Position numbers and translations under genes: made by a program. Shown here one piece after another: positions 1-8,246 of a DNA stretch of 14,807 nucleotides. How positions within the stretch are numbered: position 1 is the first letter of the stretch; each line of letters begins with the position of its first letter. The stretch comes from Hemicentrotus pulcherrimus (Eukaryota > Echinodermata > Echinoidea > Camarodonta > Strongylocentrotidae): assembly GCA_003118195.1 (NCBI GenBank), contig BEXV01000008.1:476890-491696 (forward strand). The letters run 5' to 3'. The notes under the pieces are model-generated. The model ran no database searches. It was not told the DNA's origin and saw only the letters and a list, made by a program, of their open reading frames with translations.

Positions 1-76
1 ATAACTACGTGGAAGGTATACGGGAGAGGTCCTATCCCCCTATTTTGTATTTTCTATCTCTAACGCCCCACTCCTC

Positions 77-98
77 TTTTTTTTTTGTTTTTTTTTTT
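77..98. repeat. Interrupted poly-T tract
   Basis: Ten T residues, one G and eleven T residues, inside a longer pyrimidine-rich stretch. Simple low-complexity DNA; its exact length is likely polymorphic or mis-assembled. Confidence 0.9.
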
Positions 99-804
99 GT
101 AATGCGCCATTTATTTGGGGCACGTCCTCCTTTGCCTATGCCACCGATCTATAATTATCTGAATGTCTCTTTTTTCAGTAGGACTATTGGGTTAATCCTG
201 TGGTGATTTGGTTTCTAAAAAAAGTTGGCTAGTTAGTTTCATCTTCCAACTTCAATTATAATTTAAGTATTGATTTCAATGTATGTATGTTTCAGACCGT
301 AATTTATAGGAAAGTTTCATTTGTTTAAGAGAACAACGGCACAAATTTGCACAGACATTTAAAGTACATGAGAAATCATTATCTAATTGGCCGTTTTACC
401 TAAAGCTGTGCTGTCATTATAACAATACTAATGGGTTGCACTATACAAATTGACCCTCTTTTTACTTAATTAAGAAATTAGCTAATGATATTCAACTTAT
501 AACGAACTTTATGATTATTTCTTGATATCTTTTTAAAGATGATCTATTAAATGTTTTGCGATAATTTAAGTATGACATATTGTTTACAGTTATTTCATTA
601 TTTGTGCCTCTTTGTTAAAGTTGTTTTTGTTGTTAAATCAACAAACATTTAACATAATGATCTTTGATTCCAATAAAAAAAGCATTCAAGTCTTTCCGGA
701 ATTAAGGCATTATTTTGTGCGAGTTTTCTCACATCAAAATATGAATATAAACTATTTGCAATACTTAAAAGTCTCAACAATACTCAATACTTTCAAAAGA
801 TAAG

Positions 805-830
805 AAATAAATAAATGAATAAATAAATAA
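805..830. repeat. (AAAT)n microsatellite
   Basis: Six to seven near-perfect AAAT units, with one A-to-G interruption (AATG) in the middle. Confidence 0.9.
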
Positions 831-1398
831 CATCTTAATTTCTTAGGTTCACTAAAAATAACTAAACGACATCGGTATTTCTAGCTTCTTCCTGGAAAAA
901 AAATAACCAACACATTAAACATACTTTTGAAGGAGTTTGAATAAACGTTGCATCGGAATTCGCTGCATGCGTTGAAACTGACGTTAGAAACATAATCAAA
1001 TAATTTTAAAAAGTATTAAACAAAACCAACCTTCTAATATCAGAGAAGTTACGGAACAACGTAAATTTGGCAAGTGAAAACTGAGGGCGCAATTCGAGTC
1101 ACCATATTATCTTGAAAGTGGGTCAGTATCAGAATGCATTCGTGCCAGGTAGTGAATAATCAATTTGCTGATAACAAGAGCATACATGCTATTGCTACAT
1201 GACTTTAACCTTTGTGATTCTTTGGTATTTCTGTTTAAGTTTAATTAATTTTGTTTTTAAATAATCAAGAGATAAGACATTTTGTTCATAAGTAATAAGT
1301 TAATGTCTTTATAAAAAGCTTCTTGCGCTATATAATATTTGTGTAAAACGCTTAGAGACATAATCAGATTTCTTTAGCAATTTATACAAACACAGGAT

Positions 1399-1442
1399 TT
1401 TATTATTATTATCATTAATATAATCACCGCCATCATCATCAT
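1399..1442. repeat. Trinucleotide repeat patch, (TTA)n then (CAT)n
   Basis: TTA units at about 1399-1412 are followed by four CAT units at about 1431-1442, with a short AT-rich spacer between them. Simple sequence, no coding potential. Confidence 0.8.
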
Positions 1443-1522
1443 AAACATTGTATATTATTAAGAGCATATTCAACATTTTTATGTCGAGAACTTAAAATAA
1501 CATATGTTTTCATATCACATTA

Positions 1523-1538
1523 GACAATAATTATTGTC
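1523..1538. promoter_or_regulatory. 16-bp perfect palindrome with paired Sox-like half-sites
   Basis: GACAATAATTATTGTC is its own reverse complement. It can be read as ACAAT, a 4-bp AATT spacer, then ATTGT, which resembles the inverted-pair arrangement bound by dimeric SoxE proteins. The centre also holds a TAATTA homeodomain core. In DNA this AT-rich a chance origin is plausible. It lies about 2.35 kb upstream of the coding exon. Confidence 0.3.
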
Positions 1539-2057
1539 CGGTAAATACATTAAAATGATAATCCATACCATTCGCCAACCTGCCAAATCAGACCGAGGCA
1601 ACAAAAATATCTTTGTATATAATCACGATTAAACAAAGTAATATGCAATAGTCGATTATAGTCGGTGGTTTATATCACGTTTATCTAAAGTGAAGAATTT
1701 GTTTAGTAATGATACCAAGGTAATCTATATTTTTTGTTGTACAGTCATAAAGAGAAAATGTCCGTCTAGGATATTACTCTGAAGAGAACACAAATTTCGA
1801 TTAATTCTAATGGACACATATTATGTTATCGAAGAGTCAAAATTATACATCCTCTTTTTTATCAAAACCTAATGAACGACGATTGACCCAACTGAAAACA
1901 CACTGATCGACATTACGCAATAAGCGGCTGTAATTAGTTTTACAGAATTCAATTTTCTGACGTACTTTAAAAAAAACCCTCTCATTTCACAATTATATTG
2001 AAATAATCAGTATCGGTTGAAACTCAACCACATAATTCTGAATAATTTGCTCGCGTG

Positions 2058-2100
2058 TTTTTTTTTTTAATTTTTATTTATTTATTTAATTTTTTTTTTT
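2058..2100. repeat. A/T-only low-complexity tract
   Basis: Forty-three consecutive A or T bases: poly-T blocks flanking a short (ATTT)n repeat. Simple sequence that could exclude nucleosomes. Confidence 0.9.
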
Positions 2101-2177
2101 GCTCTGTCTTTCTTTCTTAAGCATCACACACGGTGCACGTATATAGGAATAAAATAACGTGTAGTTTGAATTGTTAT

Positions 2178-2185
2178 TCGCGAGA
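2178..2185. promoter_or_regulatory. TCGCGAGA element, distal copy
   Basis: TCGCGAGA matches eight of the ten bases of the TCTCGCGAGA palindrome known from CpG-island promoters of animals. A second identical copy lies at 3389-3396. The right half (CGAGAATG, 2181-2188) also forms an 8-bp inverted repeat with CATTCTCG at 2238-2245. Two Runx-like ACCACA words (2212-2217, 2221-2226) lie between the arms. Function is inferred only. Confidence 0.3.
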
Positions 2186-2325
2186 ATGTGCGATATTGAA
2201 TAAGATCCGAAACCACAACGACCACATAAAGAAGGTGCATTCTCGTACGTAGAGTGCACACCAAATTAATATGATGTTTTTGCCCCTCTCTGCCTTACTA
2301 TTTCTACCTATGTTCTCTTTTATAG

Positions 2326-2373
2326 CCCCCCCCCCCCCCCCCCCCCCNCTTTCTCTCTCTCCCTCTCTCCTCC
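2326..2373. repeat. Poly-C run with an ambiguous base, then CT-rich tract
   Basis: Twenty-two consecutive C bases (2326-2347) are followed by the only N in the window (2348) and then a CT-rich pyrimidine tract to about 2373. Long C homopolymers are hard to sequence, so both the length of the run and the N point to uncertain assembly here. A tract of this kind can form i-motif or, on the other strand, G-quadruplex structures. Confidence 0.9.
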
Positions 2374-2700
2374 ATGATCGACATAGTAGTAAAAACCACT
2401 ACGTAGTCGAGCGCAGATTGTTCCATTCATGATTATACTCGACGTACGGGATGAAAGACGGAGCGTTTCTATTGGTCCGAGGTTTGCTCGAGTCATTCAG
2501 TATGTCTACGTAAAGGACTAACAACCCCGCTTCTAATGACTGAATGTTAAAGAAAGATATCCTACCCTCTACGGCCTGCTATACACAGCGAGCTAGAGGC
2601 GCATCTCGGCGTCGGCTGCTATACTCGCTCCTACGCGCCAGTCATCGCTTGTTGCACTTTGACCCTCTTTTCATAGTATTCTACGACTGGCGATGAACAT
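2374..2700. promoter_or_regulatory. CpG-rich block, candidate distal promoter or 5' untranslated exon
   Basis: CpG dinucleotides are dense here (for example around 2405-2470 and 2571-2650) compared with the AT-rich surroundings. The block carries an inverted CCAAT box (ATTGG, 2471-2475), a 9-bp direct repeat CTGCTATAC at 2576-2584 and 2616-2624, and inverted 8-bp arms CGCCAGTC (2636-2643) and GACTGGCG (2685-2692). It lies 1.2-1.5 kb upstream of the coding exon in the same orientation as its promoter. No convincing protein is encoded. It may be an alternative promoter, an untranslated first exon, or the end of a neighbouring unit. Confidence 0.4.
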
Positions 2701-3386
2701 GATGACGACACTGCTAAATTCCTCGAAAAGACATAGAAATTATACTAGGTCACCGGGTCATTTTCGAATGGAAATAACGATTTCTTCCGTTACCCAACAC
2801 TTTCTAAAAGTGTGAATGGGAGCTTTCTGCGCCCTGCTGCTTAAGACAAAAAGGAAGAGACGAGGGAGATAGAAAGGGGGATGACTCCACGCAAGGGTGG
2901 CGGCAGCGATAGATAATTTAATTCCTCTACAAGTTCATCTGCAAGAATATTGAAGTTGCTTGTAATTGGTCACATGACATACGGTCAGCCAATACGGAGA
3001 TAGTTGTGACCCTTGATAGTTTTCGTAACCTTAGATGGAAAGCTGTAACCAACAGTCACTTTCATCCCAATGCTCCTCGTCACATAATGATACCTCTTCT
3101 CATGGCGTATTCTTGCCATTATTTCACGCTCGATGTGTTGTCCATAAAACACTCCAAATTCATTCGAACATACAAAAAACTCTAGGCCCTTCATCAGGAC
3201 ATCAGATTATTGCCTTGGTATATATGTTTTTGTTTGTTTCATTTATTCATCCTTCAAACCTGGTATGATCATCATCAAAGAAAATACCTCTTTATCGTTA
3301 TCGACATTCTAAGTTGAAATAGGAGAAGAAAACAAAATTGAAATGAAAGTTTTAAGTTCGAAGAAGTGATCGTATTTTTTCGTCAA
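2701..3386. other. Upstream DNA without a recognisable gene
   Basis: Overlapping open frames of 69 codons (2985-3194, - strand) and 77 codons (3035-3268, + strand) exist, but neither translation resembles a family I know and they shadow each other. A short + strand frame at 2693-2815 (40 codons, beginning MNMMTTLLNSSKRH) starts just after the CpG-rich block. It has no recognisable motif and could be an upstream ORF only if transcription starts in that block. Confidence 0.5.
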
Positions 3387-3560
3387 CCTCGCGAGAGCGA
3401 TTGCTACGTCTCTATTTTTTTGGAAAGAAGGGTGCATATTTTTGACCCCTGTGACTGAATTTCGTGAAGCATAGAGTGCTATCCACCGTGTTTGGCCCGG
3501 CAGTGGGATGTCCAAGTTCCAGTCACTTTGCGTATTGGCCACTCTCCGCTCTCGCGTCAC
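3387..3560 (+). promoter_or_regulatory. Proximal promoter motif cluster
   Basis: This moderately CpG-rich segment, 330-500 bp upstream of the start codon, contains the TCGCGAGA promoter element (3389-3396), an inverted CCAAT box (ATTGG, 3534-3538) and TCTCGCGTCACC (about 3550-3560), whose CGTCA is a CRE half-site. Such motifs cluster in broad CpG-type animal promoters. I infer promoter function from this clustering and from the coding exon downstream. An 84-codon antisense frame across it has no recognisable domain and was not annotated. Confidence 0.45.
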
Positions 3561-3586
3561 CACATTTACTTAACCTATTTTGTTCG

Positions 3587-3596
3587 GGGACTTTCC
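3587..3596 (+). promoter_or_regulatory. Canonical kappaB (NF-kB/Rel) site
   Basis: GGGACTTTCC is an exact match to the classical kappaB decamer. It sits within TTCGG-7 nt-CCGAA, a short dyad extending the symmetry. It lies about 290 bp upstream of the exon 1 start codon, inside the presumed promoter. A Rel-family input to this gene is an inference; a single motif does not show binding. Confidence 0.4.
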
Positions 3597-3705
3597 GAAT
3601 TTTTACAACGGTGACAGTGATTGAATAACGAAATAATTGTCAACAAAGTAAAATTCATATCGTATTGCTACTTTTTCAAATGGAAATAGACCAAAGGAAA
3701 GCTAA

Positions 3706-3711
3706 TATAAG
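3706..3711 (+). promoter_or_regulatory. Weak TATA-like word
   Basis: TATAAG occurs about 180 bp upstream of the start codon. If used, transcription would begin near 3735-3740, giving a leader of roughly 150 bases. The region looks more like a CpG/YY1-type promoter, so the TATA function is doubtful. If transcription starts further upstream, tiny upstream ORFs at 3719 (3 codons) and 3734 (6 codons) would be in the leader. Confidence 0.2.
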
Positions 3712-3804
3712 TGCAAAAATGGACCACTAGCATGGACTTCAAGTTAAGGTGAAAAGGTGTATCGTGGATAATTGCCGGCCCACCGAATTCGTGCGACAGA
3801 AAAT

Positions 3805-3814
3805 CCGCCATTTT
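3805..3814 (+). promoter_or_regulatory. YY1-like site in the 5' leader
   Basis: CCGCCATTTT is the reverse complement of AAAATGGCGG, the consensus bound by YY1. In animal genes this element commonly lies just downstream of the transcription start. Here it is about 75 bp before the ATG, which fits a short leader starting in the 3740-3800 region. Confidence 0.4.
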
Positions 3815-3886
3815 CATTTATAGTAACTCCAGCCTTTGTTCGTGCGAGAGTCCTGTCCGTCGCTTCCCCGGCTTTTCGGGCGAAAT

Positions 3887-3938
3887 ATGTCACGCCGGAA
3901 GCAGGACAAACCCCAGCAGCTGAAAATACCAATGGCAG
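3887..3938 (+). CDS. First coding exon of a NuRD-recruiting C2H2 zinc-finger transcription factor (BCL11/SALL/FOG/ZNF423-521 type)
   Basis: The exon encodes MSRRKQDKPQQLKIPMA plus the first base of the next codon. MSRRKQxKPxxL at residues 1-12 is the N-terminal peptide shared by BCL11A/B, SALL1-4, ZFPM/FOG and ZNF423/521, where it binds RBBP4/7 and recruits the NuRD chromatin-remodelling complex for repression in the nucleus. The start is fixed by in-frame TAG-TAA at 3821-3826, the absence of another ATG between, and A at -3. The coding part ends at a consensus donor in phase 1. From memory, BCL11A and SALL1 also encode this peptide on a tiny first exon ending in phase 1. KPQxL resembles BCL11 most, while LKxP resembles ZNF521, so orthology cannot be settled from 17 residues. 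The zinc-finger exons are not in the window. Arg3, Arg4 and Lys5, the key contact residues of the family, are intact. Confidence 0.85.
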
Positions 3939-3944
3939 GTAAGA
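3939..3944 (+). other. Splice donor of intron 1
   Basis: CAG|GTAAGA is a near-ideal match to the U1 snRNA consensus. It follows codon 17 and leaves a single G for the next codon (phase 1 intron). This is what makes the 52-base reading frame a credible exon rather than a chance motif. Confidence 0.8.
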
Positions 3945-4020
3945 CTACATTTTGTTAATTTCTTCAATTTTCACTTATTTTTCTTGAATTCGTGTATTTT
4001 CCTGGCTGTATTTGACGATG

Positions 4021-4140
4021 GCCCTAGCAGACCGCTTCGGCCACTAGCAGCCGGCAATACCCCGGTCAAGTTGGTATGTGTTGTCGATCACCGTAGTCGC
4101 GGGGATAGCGGCCGACATTGACCGCGGCATGTCGAAATCA
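4021..4140. promoter_or_regulatory. CpG-rich patch at the start of the intron
   Basis: This short GC- and CpG-rich patch lies about 80-200 bases after the splice donor and probably continues the promoter CpG island. It contains an imperfect direct repeat, GCCCTAGCAGACCG (4021-4034) and GGCCACTAGCAGCCGG (4039-4054). No coding frame of note. Confidence 0.4.
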
Positions 4141-5076
4141 GCACTTCAACTCCCTTCTCATTTCTCACCATTTAAGCAGAAAAATAACCAGGATTGATTA
4201 CATAACATGATCATAAAAACAAATGCTGATTTGGGGGTTTACTTATTTGCTTTGCGTTTGTAACTTGATTAAAATAGTTTTCTTTCGAGACGTGTTTTGT
4301 TTCATTCATACACAAAATTGCCTGTGATAATTTTTTCATTGACGATCGATCGTTGGGACAAACTTGAAAAACATCGTTAGAATCTAGTCAAAAATGATAA
4401 AGTCAGTTAAATCTTACCACTAATAGTACCTTTAAATTATCGTTCATGCCATATAATATTCAAAATGATAATTATGTTTGTATTTTTGTGTTTTTTACGT
4501 TCTAAATGGCTCTTTGAGGGGTTGGCTGTCGGTAATGTCTGGCAATGCAGACGATTGTGTACATAGGTGGGAATCCACACACACTGAGCTGACCGTAGTT
4601 CACGTTGCAGACATAGAAAACTATACGGGGAATTAATGCACTTGACCCACGAAATCCAACTGGCGGCGCATGCAATTTATCAAAAATGAAGGTGTTTTAA
4701 TCCAATAAAATTTAATTTGTTGGACATTAATAGAAAGATGTATCTATTAGCTAACATGCAGTGTCAGTATCAGAGGCTTTGATAAAGACTTCATGGCAGC
4801 AAATCAATGTGCATTCATGATAGTGCGTATGCTCTACCAAATATAATTCATGCAACATGAATGTTGCACTGCAGCCATACCATGTATTGAAAGGGTCCAC
4901 CTCATTGACACGTCCACCATTTTGGATTTGTTGTCTAGCATTCCCAAGTTCAAGTGTACAGTCATTCAAACCCAGGAGGGAGGGGGCTTGGATCGGACAG
5001 ACCGCATCCTGTGTTTTGCTGGGCAGTGGTCACAATAGGCTACTCACAGCTGACTGGACATTGGCAAAGTGCAGTG

Positions 5077-5102
5077 CGACCTTAGCTGACCTTAACTGAC
5101 CA
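5077..5102 (-). promoter_or_regulatory. Three nuclear-receptor half-sites with 4-bp spacing (double DR4)
   Basis: Read on the minus strand, the order is TGGTCA, GTTA, AGGTCA, GCTA, AGGTCG. These are three AGGTCA-like half-sites in the same orientation, each separated by exactly 4 bp, so the 10-bp period puts all three on one face of the helix. DR4 is the spacing preferred by thyroid-hormone-receptor and LXR-type heterodimers with RXR. The middle half-site is perfect and the outer two have one mismatch each. Function is inferred. Confidence 0.35.
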
Positions 5103-5865
5103 CTCAGAGAAAGTGGGTCATGTTGTGTCCAGGTTGTTTGTACAAAGGATTAGCTCTGTGTGGCTTGCTTCATAACTGTTATACAACTACAGTTAGACTA
5201 GGGTTGTTGAGTGACCCATTTATTATGGGTTTTCACAGTAGGGAATTAGTAATGGATTGAATACAGTCTGTATGGATTCCCTACATGAATTGTGAGGGGA
5301 GATTAAGACACAGAGATGAATAACAAAACTGGTGAAATTTTTGTCACTTTGATGTTTTACTCATTTTGTTTAATTTTTAGAAATATACTTGTTTTATCAG
5401 TGTAGTATTTACTTGGCACACATCCTAACTCAGATACTTGAAATATGTCATGGTTATAGTTTTGTAAATGAAATAAAAAAATATTTCAGATTGCAGAAAA
5501 TCCTGTTTTGTATCAGTGATGTTAACCTTAGAGTGGAGCTTGACGATTAAAAAAATTCTTTGAAAAAATCATCAGAAGATGTGTTTATAAAGCATATCAT
5601 TTATAAGTTATCCTGAAATGTGGAAAATTTTCCAATGTATCATATTGAAAATTTCCCTCTTAAATTGGTGGCAATTAACTTCAGACTATTGTTTACATCT
5701 AGTAAAAATAAATCTTCAGATACTTGTATAAGTGCAGTAAAGTATCTACATTATACATCTTGCATGATGCTTGATTATTATCTCCTAAAACTAAAAGCTG
5801 CGATAGAGGTGTATAAACTGGATATTGATTTATATTTATGTTTAGATCTGACTAAAATACAATTA

Positions 5866-5882
5866 GGAAGGAAGGAAGGAAG
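5866..5882. repeat. (GGAA)n microsatellite
   Basis: Four perfect GGAA units plus one base. Besides being simple sequence, GGAA arrays are tandem ETS-family core sites, though four units is short. Confidence 0.85.
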
Positions 5883-6924
5883 AAAACATGTGAAAGACAC
5901 ATAAAGCCATCCTGTTAGCAGGTTCTCACACATTTATTCCAAGAATATTAGACAAAATCGTTATTTTTTTTTAAAGCAGATAATAACAAAATGACAGTGT
6001 AACAGGGAGAAAAGGGCAAAATATCATAGAGTTTGTCATTGTACCATGGTATGAACTGTAGGGAAAACACTTTAAATTTTTTTTTGAGTTTATGGATAGT
6101 AATTGTTTTAAAAACAGTGAAAGTAAGATTGTTTAATGTCTTATTGTGAATGGTAGGAAAAAAAATCTTTATTTGAGCAGTTTAACAGTATTACAACATT
6201 TCTCCAAACTTCAGGTTACCGGGTAGTAACTTTTGTTACTTCTTTATTTATTATACAAGACTTGATATTACTTAGCATTGTGAGATTGACTTTAACAAAA
6301 ATGAAATTAAAAGAAGGAAAGAATGTTTGAAATTACAATGAGGAGACCATTAGACATTCACTAGTAGTTTGTTCTTCTGAAAAGTACAAATCTTGCATTT
6401 TTTTTCTTTTATTCCTTTTTTTTTGTCCTTGCCATATTCCAGAGATTTTTTAAATCAGAGCAAATGGCAGAAATTGTGTATACCGGTACTGCAATTTTAG
6501 AGAAAGGCTCAGTGTATTTTTTTTTAAGGGGAATAAGTTATCTAATACATTTTTGCCACTGATTCATCGAAAAATATATTCTTTATTTAAATAATTTTAA
6601 AAGATACTTTGTTGAATGGAAATCATGCAAAGTTAACAATAATTGTATAAGTATCTGGCCACTTTTTAAATGCCTATTTTTTTCTTCGTCTGATTCAGTT
6701 GCACAAGTTTTGCTTTGTATATTTATTGTCCAAGCTTTTTCCCCTGCTTTTCCCCCTGAAATTCTAAGTGTTGAGGTTGCCTACTTTCCAACTTTTCCGT
6801 TAACATGTAGTAAAGCTGATTTTTCTTCTTTTTTTTAATACAAAATCATGGTATTATACAACAACAAAATCAGTGTTAGATATTGAAGCCATATTTTGTA
6901 AAACACATCATCTGATCAAATTAG

Positions 6925-6949
6925 TTTTTTTTTTTTTTTTGGGGGGGGG
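6925..6949. repeat. T16-G9 homopolymer junction
   Basis: Sixteen T bases abut nine G bases. The exact lengths are likely to vary between individuals and to be error-prone in assembly. Confidence 0.9.
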
Positions 6950-7209
6950 ACCTTTTTTGTGAGTGTAAAAAATGCTACTAAGCTGTATACTACATGTATA
7001 TGATTATAATTTCTGAATGGAGACCTAGTAAATTATCTTGTTTTGTATAATCATTGGTGTGCAAGGATTAATGTAAATTTCTCTGATTACTGATGTGTTC
7101 TCAGAATTCTTAGCTGTTTTACTTATTTTACTCTATTATTATTACTTCACCTAAAAGTTGTTTCTTGTTTTTAGAAAATAAGTGGAAACTCATCTGAAAT
7201 TGATCATCA

Positions 7210-7245
7210 ATAATTATAATTGCTAATCGATAATTATAATTGCTA
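7210..7245. promoter_or_regulatory. Duplicated 16-bp homeodomain-like element around a Onecut-like core
   Basis: ATAATTATAATTGCTA occurs twice without mismatch, at 7210-7225 and 7230-7245, a period of 20 bp or about two helical turns. Each copy contains overlapping homeodomain cores (TAATTA, TAAT, AATTG). The junction reads AATCGATAA (7225-7233), which contains the ATCGAT core of Onecut/HNF6 sites. The regular spacing and exact duplication suggest a regulatory element, but a recent slippage duplication would look the same. Confidence 0.35.
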
Positions 7246-7250
7246 TTGGA

Positions 7251-8240
7251 CAAAAGACCCCAATATTCTGTTGAAATATGCAACAACTACAAATTAAGTT
7301 TTAAAGAAAGCATAATGTTTTGAAAGAAATAGAATGATAACTCAAGAGTTTTACTCTTTTAGTTTGATTGAAATAATACTAAGACAAATATTTGTGTGAC
7401 AAATAATGATTTACTTGGATTAATGAAAGCTGTAAAGTATGGTGGTGTGACCATAGTTCGTGCATGACCTACAGTAAGTTTCGCTGTCTCAAAAATTTGG
7501 TAAGATCTAAAAAATCTGATATCACCAGTGGAAAGAGGAATAGATCAAATTACCCAGAGACAGAATTTTCTCTAGATTTGGGTGTGAAATTATAAAGATA
7601 TTAACAAAAGATCAACACAATTTGCAGTCATTTGCATCAGTTCCAACAAATTTTAACTTACAGATAAGGGTCTAGAAATCTTTATTTTGAAAGCAGATTT
7701 CCTCAAAATTCTAAACAAGAAGTGGTACTAACTGATTGTATGTTTTCTTGCCTTGCAACTTATGAAATCACCCTTTTTTATGGATTGCACTTTTGTATAA
7801 ATGGGCTGTAAACCCCTGTGAGCGAAGTAAGGTCTTGTTGTTTTTTTAATTTTTTAAGTTGCAGTGCACACGCTGATCCGACATCAAATTTTTAGATCGC
7901 GATATCTCTGAAATCCTTTGATGATAAATTTTCTAGTTGAACTAATTTGTAATAAAACTTTTGCAGTTCATTTGGTAGTAATTGAAATAAATATATTTGT
8001 GTAGAATATGAGAAATCATAGATCAAATATCACATTCTCTAATATTTTCAAAATCTCCGCAAACTTTGGTCACCCCTTCATATATTTGTTTCCTCATTTT
8101 CTTCTTAAATAAAATAAAAATGGGTAAAAAGGTAAAAGAAAGATATCACTAAATTGCAATCAATTAATCAACATTTCCTTTGTATTAAAAAAAACCAAAT
8201 AAAATGAAATTAGTTGAATTCTCTTTCTCCAAAGAACTTA
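7251..8240. other. AT-rich intronic DNA without a recognisable gene
   Basis: No open frame above 60 codons and no motif I recognise. Around 7810-8080 the sequence changes texture (for example GATCGCGATATCTCTGAAAT near 7895-7914) in a way that resembles dispersed-repeat remnants, but I cannot assign it to a family. Confidence 0.5.
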
Positions 8241-8246
8241 TCTATT

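Larger units (their letters stand above)
1..2325. other. AT-rich upstream DNA without a recognisable gene
   Basis: This stretch is strongly AT-rich, with stops in all frames every few dozen codons. The only frames above 60 codons (9-206 and 612-803, + strand) have low-complexity translations rich in Phe, Leu, Asn and Lys, with no motif I recognise. It contains simple repeats and palindromes listed separately. It lies upstream of the zinc-finger gene exon and is most simply intergenic DNA or distal upstream sequence. A short untranslated exon could not be excluded by eye. Confidence 0.6.
5107..7200. other. AT-rich intronic DNA without a recognisable gene
   Basis: Apart from a short hairpin (ACCCAT, 5-base loop, ATGGGT at 5214-5230), the GGAA repeat and the T/G homopolymer, I see only AT-rich sequence. 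The 94-codon frame at 5620-5904 on the + strand has an AT-biased composition (Leu, Tyr, Lys, Ile) and no domain I recognise. It runs into the GGAA microsatellite and is most likely chance. Confidence 0.6.

Noticed and set aside
2693..2815. 40-codon + strand frame beginning MNMMTTLLNSSKRH after the CpG-rich block
   Set aside because: No motif and too short to support. It might be an upstream ORF if transcription starts near 2400-2690, but nothing shows that.
2985..3268. Overlapping 69-codon (-) and 77-codon (+) frames
   Set aside because: They shadow one another, neither translation resembles a known family, and no splice or start context favours either.
3309..3563. 84-codon minus-strand frame in the promoter region
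   Set aside because: No recognisable domain, and it covers a cluster of promoter motifs. It is probably open only because of local GC content.
3744..3932. 62-codon minus-strand frame opposite the coding exon
   Set aside because: It is antisense to the MSRRKQ exon. The plus-strand exon has a known motif, start context and donor, so this is a shadow.
5620..5904. 94-codon + strand frame
   Set aside because: AT-driven composition, runs into a GGAA microsatellite, and has no domain or flanking splice signals that fit the gene.
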